64,000 nt of DNA from Oceanobacter antarcticus (GTDB lineage Bacteria; Pseudomonadota; Gammaproteobacteria; Pseudomonadales; Oceanobacteraceae), in assembly GCF_044962685.1 (NCBI RefSeq), contig NZ_JBBKTX010000018.1:40072-104071 (forward strand), read 5' to 3'. Positions within the stretch are counted from its first letter, which is position 1; each line of letters opens with the position of its first letter. A program made the position numbers and the translations under genes. Positions 42,329-52,220 of this stretch are shown piece by piece. Under the pieces are notes generated by a model that saw nothing but the letters and a program-made list of their open reading frames with translations, was not told where the DNA came from and searched no databases.

Positions 42329-43867
42329 ATGACCACTGTATTCACGGATTTATCTACGCCATTTCTGGTAGAACAAGCCATTGCCCGCGGTGAGGGCCAA
42401 CTGCAAGATAACGGCGCCCTAGTAGTGGAAACCGGTGTCCGTACTGGCCGCTCTCCAATGGACAAGTACATTGTAGAAGAGCCTAGCAGCAAAGACGCCA
42501 TTGACTGGGGCAATATCAACCGTCCTTTTGATGCCGACAAATTCGATGCCTTGTGGGACCGCGTGGAAGAGTACCTGGCCCAACACGACAGCTTTGTTTC
42601 CCACGTCCACGTTGGCTCCGACCCGCAACATTATTTGCCGGTCAAGATGTCCACACAGACTGCCTGGCAGAACCTGTTTGGCCGCAACCTGTTTATTCTG
42701 CCTGAAAGCTACAACCCTTCTTCCAAGGAAGAATGGCAGATACTTAACGTTGCTGGCTTTGAATGCGTGCCTGAACGCGACGGTACCAACTCCGATGGTT
42801 GTGTCATTGTCAACTTCGCTCAACGAAAAGTACTCATCGCTGGCATGCGTTACGCCGGTGAAATGAAGAAAGGCATGTTTGGTGTGCAGAACTTCCTGCT
42901 GCCAGAAAAAGATGTACTGCCCATGCACTGCTCCGCCAACGTCGGTGACGACGGCGACGTCTGCTTGTTCTTCGGTCTGTCCGGTACTGGTAAAACGACT
43001 TTGTCTGCCGACCCTGAACGTTTCCTGATTGGTGACGACGAACACGGTTGGGGCAAGGGCACAGTGTTCAACATCGAAGGTGGCTGTTACGCCAAGACCA
43101 TCGATCTGTCACAGAAAAACGAACCAATTATCTGGGACGCCATTCGCTTTGGTGCCATCGTTGAAAACGTTGTTATCGACAAGCAAACCCGCATTGCCGA
43201 TTACACCGACACCAGCCTGACCGAAAACGGCCGCTGTGCGTACCCGCTGACCCATGTTGAAAAACGCGTTGAAGAGAACATGGCGGGCGAACCCAAAGCC
43301 GTTATCTTCCTGACCTGTGATATGACTGGCGTCCTGCCTCCGGTGTCGATCCTGACCAAGGAACAGGCTGCCTACCACTTCCTCAGTGGCTATACCGCAC
43401 TGGTTGGTTCGACTGAAATGGGCGGTGTCAAAGGTCTCAAGTCGACCTTCTCTACCTGCTTTGGCGCACCTTTCTTCCCACGTCCAGCAGGCGAATACGC
43501 TGAACTGCTGATCAAGCGTGTAACGGAATTCGACTCCCAGGTTTACCTGGTCAACACTGGCTGGACTGGCGGTTCGAACGGTGCCGGTGGCGAACGCTTC
43601 AGCATTCCAACTACCCGTGCCGTCATCGCGGCGATCCAGACTGGTACCCTGCGCGACGTTGAAACTGAAGAATTGCCGGTATTTGGTCTGCGCGTTCCAA
43701 CCGAACTGCCAGGTGTAGAAACCAAATTGCTGAACCCAACCAAAGCCTGGGCGGATGCAGACAAGTTTGATGCAGCAGCACGCCAATTGGCGGCTCAGTT
43801 TGTTGAAAACTTCAAGAAGTACGATGTATCGGATGCCATTCTGGCGGCAGGTCCGAAGCTGGATTAA
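42329..43867 (+). CDS. pckA: Phosphoenolpyruvate carboxykinase (ATP)
   Basis: A 512-residue enzyme of gluconeogenesis that converts oxaloacetate and ATP to phosphoenolpyruvate. It has the ATP-binding P-loop GLSGTGKTTLSADP, the metal and substrate segment LIGDDEHGWG, and the N-terminal RTGRSPMDKYIV. Length is slightly below the usual 530-540. It stands alone after hslO as a separate transcription unit. Confidence 0.96.
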   Translation: MTTVFTDLSTPFLVEQAIARGEGQLQDNGALVVETGVRTGRSPMDKYIVEEPSSKDAIDWGNINRPFDADKFDALWDRVEEYLAQHDSFVSHVHVGSDPQHYLPVKMSTQTAWQNLFGRNLFILPESYNPSSKEEWQILNVAGFECVPERDGTNSDGCVIVNFAQRKVLIAGMRYAGEMKKGMFGVQNFLLPEKDVLPMHCSANVGDDGDVCLFFGLSGTGKTTLSADPERFLIGDDEHGWGKGTVFNIEGGCYAKTIDLSQKNEPIIWDAIRFGAIVENVVIDKQTRIADYTDTSLTENGRCAYPLTHVEKRVEENMAGEPKAVIFLTCDMTGVLPPVSILTKEQAAYHFLSGYTALVGSTEMGGVKGLKSTFSTCFGAPFFPRPAGEYAELLIKRVTEFDSQVYLVNTGWTGGSNGAGGERFSIPTTRAVIAAIQTGTLRDVETEELPVFGLRVPTELPGVETKLLNPTKAWADADKFDAAARQLAAQFVENFKKYDVSDAILAAGPKLD

Positions 43868-43899
43868 TACTGAGCTGCTATCGTATCAAAACCGCAGTC

Positions 43900-43925
43900 G
43901 CCGATCAGTTAAGCCTATGATCGGC
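43900..43925 (+). terminator. Hairpin after pckA
   Basis: GCCGATCA and TGATCGGC form a perfect 8-bp stem with a 10-nt loop, 32 bp after the pckA stop. The following bases (TCCCCGTATTC) lack a T-run, so this is a possible weak or rho-assisted terminator. Confidence 0.38.
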
Positions 43926-44076
43926 TCCCCGTATTCTTACAGGATATTTCTGGGGGCGGTATTTGATCTTCTAAAAGATTTGCTGCAAGCCGACCTGAAA
44001 ATAAAGCAGGTTATAAGGCAGCCGCGTCTGTCTTAACAATCTCCCCAATAGCACATTCATATCCTGGAAGATCATT

Positions 44077-44895
44077 TCAGGACATGCTTTCTGGCGTTCT
44101 GTCGTGAGAGTTTCCCGGCACTTCCACCTTGCCAGCGACAATCACTTCTCCCAGCTGCCACAGTTTCCATTCGCCTTGCTCGTACACATCCCAGTCTTCA
44201 TCGGCAGTCAACGGCTCAGTGGCAATCACGCTCACCACGTCATTGGGGGTAGTTTCTGCCGCAAAGTCGACGGTGACATCCGCATCGGCTAGTTGCGCCG
44301 GGCCAAAGGGGGCACGGCGAGTAATACTGGCCATTTTGGTGGTGCAGAAAGTAAACAGCCAGTCGCCATTGCTCAGCAAGCAGTTGAACACCCCCTGTTG
44401 AGCGTAGTCTTCGGCCAGACTAACGAGTGTGCGAGCGAGTTGCTCAGGCATGGCATCACGGGGCAAGTTCTGGCGCAGCTGGTTCATCAGGTCGCAGAAG
44501 ATTTCTTCGCTGTCGGTATCCCCAACCGCTTCATACATTCCCACCCGACGTACGAAATGCGGAATCTGGCCGTTGTGGGCGAACACCCAGTAGCGACCCC
44601 ACAGTTCGCGGGTAAAGGGATGGGTGTTAGACAGATTGATCGTGCCGACGTTGGCCTGGCGAATATGGCAAATGGCGGTTTTGCTTTTGATCGGCAGCTG
44701 TGAGACAAACTCGGCGATTGGTGAGGTGGCCGATGGTTCCGGGTCGTGGAAGGTTCTTACGCCCTTGCCTTCATAAAAAGCCACCCCCCAGCCGTCCTTG
44801 TGGGGGCCGGTGTCGCCACCACGGCGGGTGAGGCCAGTGAAGCTGAAACACAAATCAGTGGGGGTGTTGGCACTCATGCCAAGCAGTTCGCACAT
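44077..44895 (-). CDS. Class II glutamine amidotransferase (YafJ-like)
   Basis: A 272-residue protein that would expose Cys2 as the N-terminal nucleophile after removal of Met (MCELLGMSAN). It contains GLTRRGGDTGPHKDGWGVAF and FAHNGQIP, the class II amidotransferase core, but no synthase domain. YafJ-type proteins are stand-alone amidotransferases of unclear substrate, possibly in a detoxification or modification reaction. The ATG at 44895 is required for the Cys nucleophile; the frame is open upstream. Confidence 0.9.
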   Translation of the reverse strand: MCELLGMSANTPTDLCFSFTGLTRRGGDTGPHKDGWGVAFYEGKGVRTFHDPEPSATSPIAEFVSQLPIKSKTAICHIRQANVGTINLSNTHPFTRELWGRYWVFAHNGQIPHFVRRVGMYEAVGDTDSEEIFCDLMNQLRQNLPRDAMPEQLARTLVSLAEDYAQQGVFNCLLSNGDWLFTFCTTKMASITRRAPFGPAQLADADVTVDFAAETTPNDVVSVIATEPLTADEDWDVYEQGEWKLWQLGEVIVAGKVEVPGNSHDRTPESMS

Positions 44896-45034
44896 AACGG
44901 TCGCCTGTTTTGGATCAGGGGAAGATGGGTAACAAGGATAACCTGTCTGGTGTCTGTTAAGCGCGATCAACCGTTCATCAATTGGAAGCTGCCCTCGGAT
45001 TTTTTCTGGTCAGAACCGTCTACGTCTACCGCGT

Positions 45035-45077
45035 AAAAAACAAAACCCCGCAGGATGAGACTCCGACGGGGTTTTTT
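45035..45077 (-). terminator. Intrinsic terminator after ilvE (possibly bidirectional)
   Basis: AAAACCCCG (45042-45050) pairs with CGGGGTTTT (45067-45075). On the minus strand the stem is followed by TTTTGTTTTTT, a good terminator 43 bp after the ilvE stop. T residues also follow on the plus strand. Confidence 0.88.
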
Positions 45078-45119
45078 ATTGGCTTGTTTGCCCGCATTGG
45101 TCGGCGGGCCTGGACCGGG

Positions 45120-46049
45120 TTATTTAACGGGTGTTTGCCACTCTGGTTTGTAGTCGCGTTTGCCGGTGACCTGTTCAAAGTACATGCTTTGCAGCTGTTC
45201 GGTAACCGGGCCTCGGTGGCCTGCTCCTATCACGCGGCCATCGAGGCTCTGGATGGGCAGTACTTCGGCGGCGGTGCCGGTAAAGAAGGCTTCGTCGGCG
45301 ATGTAGACTTCGTCGCGGGTGATGCGTTTTTCGCGCACTTCATAACCGAGGTTGCGGGAGAATTCCATAATGGTGCGGCGGGTAATGCCGTCCAGGCAGG
45401 AAGTCAGTTCCGGGGTGTAGATCACGCTGTCTTTCACCAGAAAGACGTTCTCGCCGGAACCTTCGGCAACGTAGCCTTCGTTGTCCAGCAGCAGGGCTTC
45501 TTCACAACCGCTGTCGAGTGCTTCACGCAGTGCCAGCATGGAGTTCATGTAGTTGCCGTTGGCTTTCGCCTTGCACATGGTGATGTTGACGTGGTGGCGG
45601 GTATAGCTGGAGGTGCGGATTTTAATACCCTGGGTTTTGGCGTCTTCGCCCATGTAGGCGGGCCATTCCCAGGCGGCAACCATCAGGTGTACTTTCAGGT
45701 TGTCGGCACGCAAGCCCATACCTTCAGAGCCGAGAAACGCCATCGGGCGAATATAGGCGCTGTCGAGGTTGTTTTCGCGTACGGCGGCTCGTTGGGCTTC
45801 GTTTACTTCTGCTTTGCTGTAGGGCAACTTCATACCCAGAATGTGGGCGGAGTTAAACAGTCGGTCTGTGTGCTCCTGCAGGCGGAAAATCGCAGCACCC
45901 TCGGCTGTATTATAAGCCCGCACACCTTCGAAAACGCCCATGCCGTAGTGCAAGGTATGAGTCAGTACGTGGACTTTGGCGTCACGCCAGTTTACCAACT
46001 CGCCGTCTAGCCAGATCAGACCGTCGCGGTCAGACATGGAGGGTTGCAT
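45120..46049 (-). CDS. ilvE: Branched-chain amino acid aminotransferase
   Basis: A 309-residue fold-type IV PLP enzyme, exactly the length of E. coli IlvE. It has the family segments LTHTLHYGMGVFEGVRAY and EALLLDNEGYVAEGSGENVF; the PLP lysine is in MCKAKANGNYMNS. It interconverts leucine, isoleucine and valine with their keto acids. The ATG at 46049 follows GAGG; a TTG five codons earlier is less likely. It lies 24 bp downstream of glnE, as in Pseudomonas. Confidence 0.95.
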   Translation of the reverse strand: MQPSMSDRDGLIWLDGELVNWRDAKVHVLTHTLHYGMGVFEGVRAYNTAEGAAIFRLQEHTDRLFNSAHILGMKLPYSKAEVNEAQRAAVRENNLDSAYIRPMAFLGSEGMGLRADNLKVHLMVAAWEWPAYMGEDAKTQGIKIRTSSYTRHHVNITMCKAKANGNYMNSMLALREALDSGCEEALLLDNEGYVAEGSGENVFLVKDSVIYTPELTSCLDGITRRTIMEFSRNLGYEVREKRITRDEVYIADEAFFTGTAAEVLPIQSLDGRVIGAGHRGPVTEQLQSMYFEQVTGKRDYKPEWQTPVK

Positions 46050-46073
46050 AAGGACCTCACTCAAAAAATGTAA

Positions 46074-49013
46074 TTAGTTTTCTATCCAGAGTTTCCACAG
46101 TCGGGTCACACCCTCGCGGCGCACGTCGAAGCCAAGCTGATGGCTCTGCGTTTGGTCCAGAATCAGGTTTGTATTCTGTAGCGCGCGCCGGTGGGTTTCG
46201 GCTCGGTAGGTCAGGTAGGTTTCCTGCAGGGTCTGACGATCTTGTGAATCGAGCAGGCCGACTGTTTCAAACGAATCCAACAAGCGCATGTTGTCGGTTA
46301 CCGCTAACAGATCTGGGTATTGGTGTGACCAGGCCAGAACTCCGTATTGAACCAGAAACTCGATGTCAACAATACCCCCGGCATCCTGTTTAAGGTGGAA
46401 TTTCTGTGCGGATTTTTCTTCTGTGCCCAGGTTTTCACGCATTTTCTGACGCATGGAACGGACTTCTTCCTTGAGCACGGGCAATTCACGTGGTTGAGCC
46501 AGAGTCTGGCACCGGATGATGTTGTAGGCGGATGCCAGTTCCGGATTGCCACACAGTACGCGGGCGCGTACCAGTGCCTGCTGCTCCCAGGTCCAGGCGT
46601 GGCGGGTCTGATACTCTTCGAAGGCTTTGAAGGAGGCGACGATCATGCCGGAATTACCGGAGGGTCGCAGGCGCATGTCCACTTCGTAGAGATCACCGGA
46701 GCGGGTCTGAGTGGTGAGTATGTGGATCATGCGTTGGCCCATACGGGTGTAAAAAACGCTGTTGTCGATGCTGCGCTGTGCGGCAGTCTGGTCGGTTTGT
46801 TGGTTGGCCAGTGTGCTACCCATATTCCAGCTGTTGTGCAGAAATACCAGGTCGAGGTCGGAGCGGTAACTCATTTCCAGGCCGCCGACCTTGCCGTAGC
46901 CGATCACGACAAATTCCGGTTCGGTCACTGCATCGCCCTGACGGTTGGCAGGGTAACCATATTTACTCACCATTTGTTGCCAGGCCAGTTGCATCACATT
47001 TTGCAACGCCACTTCGGCGACCCAAGTGAGGTAGTCGGAGATGCGCATCAGTGGCAGGGCGTCCATTATTTCGCAGGCGGCAGCACGGAGTTTGTGGGCG
47101 TGAACAAACTGGCGCAGGGCTTCCATTTGCTGTTCGAGGTCGTCGGCGTCGATGCGGAGCAGACGTAATTGCAGTTCTTCCTCTAGTTCGCGGCGTTCGG
47201 GGCGACGGTAGAGGGTGGCGGGATCAAGCAGTTCGTCCAGCAACAGTGGTGTGTGGGTAATGTAATGGGCGACCCATTCCGAGGCCCCGCACAGTTGTAT
47301 CAGCTGGGTGCGGGCCTGGGGGTTTTCTTGCAGTAATACCAGGTAGGCGGTACGCCGCAGCACGGCCTCCAGCAACGGGATCAGTCGTTGCAAGGTGTTC
47401 AGTGGCGTGCTGCTGTGGCTGATATCGTGCAGCAATAGCGGCATCAGGGTGTCCAGCCGTTCGTGGCCGATGGCCTGCATGCTGCTCACCGCGCGGGAAT
47501 GACGGAAGTTGGCCAGGCATTGGCTGAAGTCTGTCGCCAACATGTCTGCGCAGTGGCTGGCCAGGTAGTTATGGGCTTCGGCCGCCAGGTCGCCGTGCCA
47601 GACGTCGATCCAGATAAGGTCTGCCGTGTCGGTGTGCTGTTCGGCGCTGTCGCTGCGGACGATTTCGGCAAAGTGGTATCTGACATGTTCACGATGCTGG
47701 TCAAGCTGGTGCTCAAGGCTGGCCCAGTTGTCGTAATTCATGGCCAGCGCAATCCGTGCTCTGGCTTCCGGTTCTGTCGGGAGCTGTTGGGTTTGTTCGT
47801 CGTTGAGTGCTTGCAGGGTGTGTTCGAGATCGCGCAGAAACAGGTAGGCATTACGCAGTTCGCTGGCGGCATCGGCTGGCAGGTAGCCGTCATTCACGAG
47901 CAGGCCAAGCAGCGGTACCAATTGGCGTTGCTGCAGCTGTTTTTCCTGACCGCCGCGAATCAGTTGAAACGCCTGTACGGTAAATTCCACTTCGCGAATG
48001 CCGCCCGGCCCCAGTTTGACGTTGTTGTCGAGGTGGCGGCGACGTACTTCAGCGTTGATCATGGCTTTCATGTTGCGCAGGGATTCAAAGGCGCTGTAGT
48101 CGATGTACACCCGATAGGTAAATGGCCGCAGAATATTGAGCAATTGCTGTGCTGCCGGGGTGTTTTCACCGGTCAGGATGCGGGCCTTGACCATGGCGTA
48201 GCGTTCCCAATCGCGGCCTTGGTTCTGGTAATACTCTTCCATCGAATCGAAGTTCATCACCAGTGGGCCGCTTTGGCCATAGGGACGCAAGCGCATATCA
48301 GTGCGGAAGACAAAGCCGTCGATGGTGTGTTTATCCAGCGCGCCGATCAGTTTCTGGCCCAGTTTGACGAAGTATTCCTGGTTGCTGATGGATTTTTTGC
48401 CATTGGTGTTACCGGATTCCGGGTAGCTGAAGATCAGGTCAATATCCGAGCTGAGGTTGAGTTCGTAAGCCCCAAGCTTACCCATGCCCAGTACCAGCAA
48501 CGACTGTGGTTGCCCGGATTCTTTGCCCATCGGGGTACCGTAGCGTTGCTGCAGCTGCTGGTCAAAATAGTGAATGCTTTGGCAGATCACTTCATCGGCC
48601 AGGTCGGACACGGTGCGGGTAGTGGTGAGTGTATCGGCCTGCCGCAGCAGGTCGCGCCAGATGGTTTGCACCATGACCCGGCGGCGTAATACGCGCAGCC
48701 GATGTAACCACTGTGCTTCGCTGGTCGGATCTGTAGTGGTGTGTTCGTTGAGGGCATTCAGCCAATGACGGATATCAGCCCGGCCAAGGGGTTGGCTGAT
48801 GTTGTCGGTTTGCAGCTGGCGGGTGAAGTAGTCACTGTCTTTGGGTAATGCATCGACGACGTACTGGCTGATCAGTAATACCGTACGCAGCTGGTGCTGC
48901 TGTTTTGCGGTCAGTGATTGCCACAGGCCGGGCCAGTCGAAGCTGAAGCGGGCACCGGTAGCCGTCAGTTGATGGTTAATCTGTTGCCAGCGGTGTTCGA
49001 GCAGTGCCGTCAT
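46074..49013 (-). CDS. glnE: Glutamine synthetase adenylyltransferase/deadenylase GlnE
   Basis: A 979-residue bifunctional enzyme that adds AMP to and removes it from glutamine synthetase in response to PII. The two nucleotidyltransferase domains are visible: GMGKLGAYELNLSSDIDLIF (deadenylase) and GYGKVGGLEMSYRSDLDLVF (adenylylase). The start is uncertain: I use the ATG at 49013, which fits the family size; an upstream GTG in the same frame would add about a dozen residues. Operon with ilvE. Confidence 0.93.
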   Translation of the reverse strand: MTALLEHRWQQINHQLTATGARFSFDWPGLWQSLTAKQQHQLRTVLLISQYVVDALPKDSDYFTRQLQTDNISQPLGRADIRHWLNALNEHTTTDPTSEAQWLHRLRVLRRRVMVQTIWRDLLRQADTLTTTRTVSDLADEVICQSIHYFDQQLQQRYGTPMGKESGQPQSLLVLGMGKLGAYELNLSSDIDLIFSYPESGNTNGKKSISNQEYFVKLGQKLIGALDKHTIDGFVFRTDMRLRPYGQSGPLVMNFDSMEEYYQNQGRDWERYAMVKARILTGENTPAAQQLLNILRPFTYRVYIDYSAFESLRNMKAMINAEVRRRHLDNNVKLGPGGIREVEFTVQAFQLIRGGQEKQLQQRQLVPLLGLLVNDGYLPADAASELRNAYLFLRDLEHTLQALNDEQTQQLPTEPEARARIALAMNYDNWASLEHQLDQHREHVRYHFAEIVRSDSAEQHTDTADLIWIDVWHGDLAAEAHNYLASHCADMLATDFSQCLANFRHSRAVSSMQAIGHERLDTLMPLLLHDISHSSTPLNTLQRLIPLLEAVLRRTAYLVLLQENPQARTQLIQLCGASEWVAHYITHTPLLLDELLDPATLYRRPERRELEEELQLRLLRIDADDLEQQMEALRQFVHAHKLRAAACEIMDALPLMRISDYLTWVAEVALQNVMQLAWQQMVSKYGYPANRQGDAVTEPEFVVIGYGKVGGLEMSYRSDLDLVFLHNSWNMGSTLANQQTDQTAAQRSIDNSVFYTRMGQRMIHILTTQTRSGDLYEVDMRLRPSGNSGMIVASFKAFEEYQTRHAWTWEQQALVRARVLCGNPELASAYNIIRCQTLAQPRELPVLKEEVRSMRQKMRENLGTEEKSAQKFHLKQDAGGIVDIEFLVQYGVLAWSHQYPDLLAVTDNMRLLDSFETVGLLDSQDRQTLQETYLTYRAETHRRALQNTNLILDQTQSHQLGFDVRREGVTRLWKLWIEN

Positions 49014-49241
49014 GGTTGTGTTGTCCGTTATTTGTGCAAGTGTCACGTTGTGAGTGTAAGCGCTGTCGACTGGGTATGCATGATTCCGGTCTGCATCGTC
49101 GCCCGGATGTGATCCTGAGCATAGACAACCGATATATCGGCCAATGACGGGCACTGACTGCTAGACTTCCGGTCGTATTTTTCAGACTGCGCCATGGCGT
49201 GGTCGTTTTTTGTTTTTATAGCGCGGATTATTGTCATCATT

Positions 49242-51734
49242 ATGGCTGGTAAAACTCCCAATAATACACCTTCACGCACACCCAAACCTGACGGGGTCAA
49301 ACCCAAACGGTCGAAACCGGCTGTTGCCAACCCCCGCTCCAGACCGACGTCCAAGCCGTCAGCAAAACCCTCTGCCAAACCCAAATCGGGCAGCGGTGCC
49401 AAACCCAAGTCTGCTGCCCGCTCGGGATCAACATCAGGTTCGGCGTCGAGCGGCAAAATGGCGGCCGGTGGTGCCCAGCCATCGCGCTGGCTGGTCGCCT
49501 GGCGTATTAGCTGGCAGCTTGGTCTTGCTGGTTTGTTGGTGTTGGGGGTCTGGATGGTGTTTCTTGATGCTCAAGTACAACGGCAGTTCGACGGCAAAAA
49601 GTGGACGCTGCCTGCACGGGTGTATGCGCGCCCGCTGTTGCTGTATCCCGGCCGTTTGTTGCCCGCAGAGCAATTGCGGGCGGAGCTGGAATGGACCGAT
49701 TATCAGCCGGGCTCGGTGGCGGGGCCGGGGCATTACCAGCATAACGGCGCAATCTGGCGTATTCATCGTCGCCAGGTGAATTTCTGGGATGGCCCACAGC
49801 CGCATGCATTGATTGAATTGACCTTGAGCAACCAGCGTATTGAACGGCTGTCCGTCAATGGGAAAGAGGTGCCACTGGTGCGGTTGGAGCCACAATACGT
49901 TGGCGGTATCTTCCCGGCCCATAATGAAGACCGCGAACTGGTGACGCTGGATCAGGTGCCCAGCGAACTGCTGGCTGCGCTGGTGGTGACGGAAGACAAT
50001 GGTTTTTTTGAGCATCATGGCATTTCGTTGCGGGGGATTGCTCGTGCCATGGTGGCTAATATTCAGGCGGGCGGTGTGGTGCAGGGCGGATCGACCCTGA
50101 CCCAGCAGTTGGTAAAAAACTTCTTTCTGACCCAGGAACGCACCTTAACGCGCAAGGTGCAGGAAGCATTGATGGCCATTTTGCTGGAGTTGCACTACAG
50201 CAAGGCTGAGATTTTGCAGGCGTATCTGAATGAAGTGTATCTGGGCCAGGCTGGTCGCCGGGCCATTCATGGGGTGGGGTTGGCGTCACGATTTTATTTC
50301 GGCAAGCCGGTGCAGGAGTTGGATCTGGCTGAAATCGCCACGCTGGTGGGGTTGGTTAAGGGGGCGTCGTTTTATAATCCGAAACGGCATCCGCAACGGG
50401 CGCTGGAGCGTCGCAACCTGATTCTGACATTGATGGCGGAGCAAGGGCTGATTTCGCAACCCCGCTATTTGCAGGCCAGTCAGCAGCCGATGCAGACGGC
50501 CGACAGCCAGCGGGTTAGCCAGCGCGAGTATCCGGCGTTTCTTGAACTGGTACGCAAGCAACTGCGAGAAGATTACCGCAGTGAGGATCTGGAAACCGAA
50601 GGGCTGAATATTTTCACCACTCTGGATCCCTGGATTCAGCATGCGCTGGAAGTGTCTGCGGCCACCCAATTGGACAGGCTGGAAACCCGCTACCCGGCGC
50701 TAACCGGCAAGCTGGAAACCGCAGCCTTGGTCACCAGTGTTGATGGTGCCGAAATCCGCGCCATGATTGGTGGTCGGCAGGCGGGTTATTTTGGCTTTAA
50801 TCGGGCATTGGATGCGCATCGTTCGATCGGTTCGCTGGCGAAGCCGGTGGTTTATCTGGCCGCTCTGCGCAGTGGTCGCTATCACTGGGGGACGCCGGTG
50901 GATGACAGTCCGGTGCAGGTTGCCGGTCAGGATGGCCAGCTCTGGCAGCCACAAAACTATGACGGTAAAAACCATGGTCAGGTGGCCATGGTGGATGCCC
51001 TGAGCCATTCCTATAACCAGGCGACGGCACGTCTTGGTATGCGGGTGGGGCTGGAGCAGGTTGCGCGTACGTTTCATGATCTTGGTTTGCACAGTCAGGT
51101 GCCACCGTATCCCTCGGTGCTGTTAGGTTCGCTGGAATTATCACCTTTCGATGTGGCCGGGGTGTATCAGACACTGGCTGCTCGCGGCTTTGTGATGCCT
51201 CTGCGGGCGGTTGAAGCGGTGACGACCGGCAGTGGCAGAACCTTGTCGTCGTACGCCATTCAAGGGCATCAGGGGGTGTCGGCAGAACAGGTTGACTGGC
51301 TGCGCTACGGACTTGAACAGGTGGTGAACGAGGGCACGGCCAAACAGCTGCTGACGCAATTTAGTGGCCCCTTGGCGGGTAAAACCGGTACCAGTGATCA
51401 ACAGCGTGACGCCTGGTTTGCCGGTTTTGATAATCGCCATCTCGGCGTGGTGTGGGTCGGTCGTGATGACAATCAGCCAATGCCTCTGGCGGGCAGTTCG
51501 GCAGCCCTGCCGATCTGGCAGCAAACCTTCGCGCAGGCGGGTGTGGAACCATTGCCAGCGACCGGTTTGCAACCCGTTGTGGTGGATCCGCAGGGACAGA
51601 TTCTGGAGGAAAGCTGTGAAGGCCGTTCGCTGCTGATGCCTGCCAGTATGATGACGCAAGCTCCAATACCTTGTCAGTCGGCGGGTAAAGCAAACTCAAG
51701 AGGCAAAAAGGGATGGCTGGATTGGTTGTTTTGA
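49242..51734 (+). CDS. mrcB: Class A penicillin-binding protein, PBP1B-type
   Basis: An 830-residue bifunctional peptidoglycan synthase. A lysine/proline/serine-rich cytoplasmic tail (about 70 residues) precedes the membrane helix. Next comes a UB2H-type region (YARPLLLYPGRLL), then the GT51 transglycosylase (VVTEDNGFFEHHG, QGGSTLTQQLVKNFFL). The transpeptidase has SLAKP, SHSYNQA and GKTGTSDQQRDAWFAG. It polymerises and crosslinks the wall, stimulated in E. coli by LpoB. The ATG at 49242 is a choice; an ATG at 49194 is also in frame, neither with a strong ribosome binding site. It overlaps the next gene by 22 nt. Confidence 0.93.
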   Translation: MAGKTPNNTPSRTPKPDGVKPKRSKPAVANPRSRPTSKPSAKPSAKPKSGSGAKPKSAARSGSTSGSASSGKMAAGGAQPSRWLVAWRISWQLGLAGLLVLGVWMVFLDAQVQRQFDGKKWTLPARVYARPLLLYPGRLLPAEQLRAELEWTDYQPGSVAGPGHYQHNGAIWRIHRRQVNFWDGPQPHALIELTLSNQRIERLSVNGKEVPLVRLEPQYVGGIFPAHNEDRELVTLDQVPSELLAALVVTEDNGFFEHHGISLRGIARAMVANIQAGGVVQGGSTLTQQLVKNFFLTQERTLTRKVQEALMAILLELHYSKAEILQAYLNEVYLGQAGRRAIHGVGLASRFYFGKPVQELDLAEIATLVGLVKGASFYNPKRHPQRALERRNLILTLMAEQGLISQPRYLQASQQPMQTADSQRVSQREYPAFLELVRKQLREDYRSEDLETEGLNIFTTLDPWIQHALEVSAATQLDRLETRYPALTGKLETAALVTSVDGAEIRAMIGGRQAGYFGFNRALDAHRSIGSLAKPVVYLAALRSGRYHWGTPVDDSPVQVAGQDGQLWQPQNYDGKNHGQVAMVDALSHSYNQATARLGMRVGLEQVARTFHDLGLHSQVPPYPSVLLGSLELSPFDVAGVYQTLAARGFVMPLRAVEAVTTGSGRTLSSYAIQGHQGVSAEQVDWLRYGLEQVVNEGTAKQLLTQFSGPLAGKTGTSDQQRDAWFAGFDNRHLGVVWVGRDDNQPMPLAGSSAALPIWQQTFAQAGVEPLPATGLQPVVVDPQGQILEESCEGRSLLMPASMMTQAPIPCQSAGKANSRGKKGWLDWLF

Positions 51735-52216
51735 ACACCCGGATCGGGTTACTGACAGCGGCGCTGTTGCTGGGCGTGGCCGGTGGCTTGGTCGGATGTA
51801 GCAGCACAGCGGTGATCGCTCCTGAGTCGTCAACAACAGCCGAGTTGCCGTATTGGCAAGCGGGTGAGTTGGCGACGCTGGATCAAGGCCAGCACCATCC
51901 GGCCGTCAATGCCTTGTTGCAGCAGGCGGAACAGGCTCGTCAAGCTGGGGAGTGGCCGAAAACCATGAGCTATCTGGATCAGGCGCGCCAGATCCAGCCT
52001 CGTAATGCGGCGATTTTTTATCGTCAGGGGTGGGTGAGTGCGCAAATGAATCAGCCTGCGGCGGCGGAACAATTACTGCGGCGGGGGTTGCTGTTCAGCC
52101 ATGATGAGGGCTTGAGTCGTCGAATCCAGTGGTTGCTGGTGGATGTTTTGCAACAGCAAGGCAAACAGGCAGAAGCCTCTCAACTGCGCTCCCGCTTGGA
52201 GGCGGAGCGCGGTTGA
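51713..52216 (+). CDS. Small TPR lipoprotein encoded with PBP1B
   Basis: A 167-residue lipoprotein (lipobox LVGC, Cys29) with two or three TPR-like helix pairs: HPAVNALLQQAEQARQAGEW and AAIFYRQGWVSAQMNQPAAA. Overlap with the PBP1B gene by 22 nt implies co-translation. An outer-membrane lipoprotein tied to a PBP is reminiscent of the LpoA/LpoB/LpoP activators; LpoP of Pseudomonas is likewise encoded beside PBP1B and contains TPRs. Identity as an LpoP-type activator is a plausible inference. Confidence 0.75.
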   Translation: MAGLVVLNTRIGLLTAALLLGVAGGLVGCSSTAVIAPESSTTAELPYWQAGELATLDQGQHHPAVNALLQQAEQARQAGEWPKTMSYLDQARQIQPRNAAIFYRQGWVSAQMNQPAAAEQLLRRGLLFSHDEGLSRRIQWLLVDVLQQQGKQAEASQLRSRLEAERG

Positions 52217-52220
52217 GTCA

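Noticed and set aside
44982..46010. Plus-strand frame of 342 residues
   Set aside because: It is antisense to ilvE and runs through the ilvE terminator.
47463..48689. Plus-strand frame of 408 residues
   Set aside because: It is antisense to glnE, whose catalytic motifs are intact.
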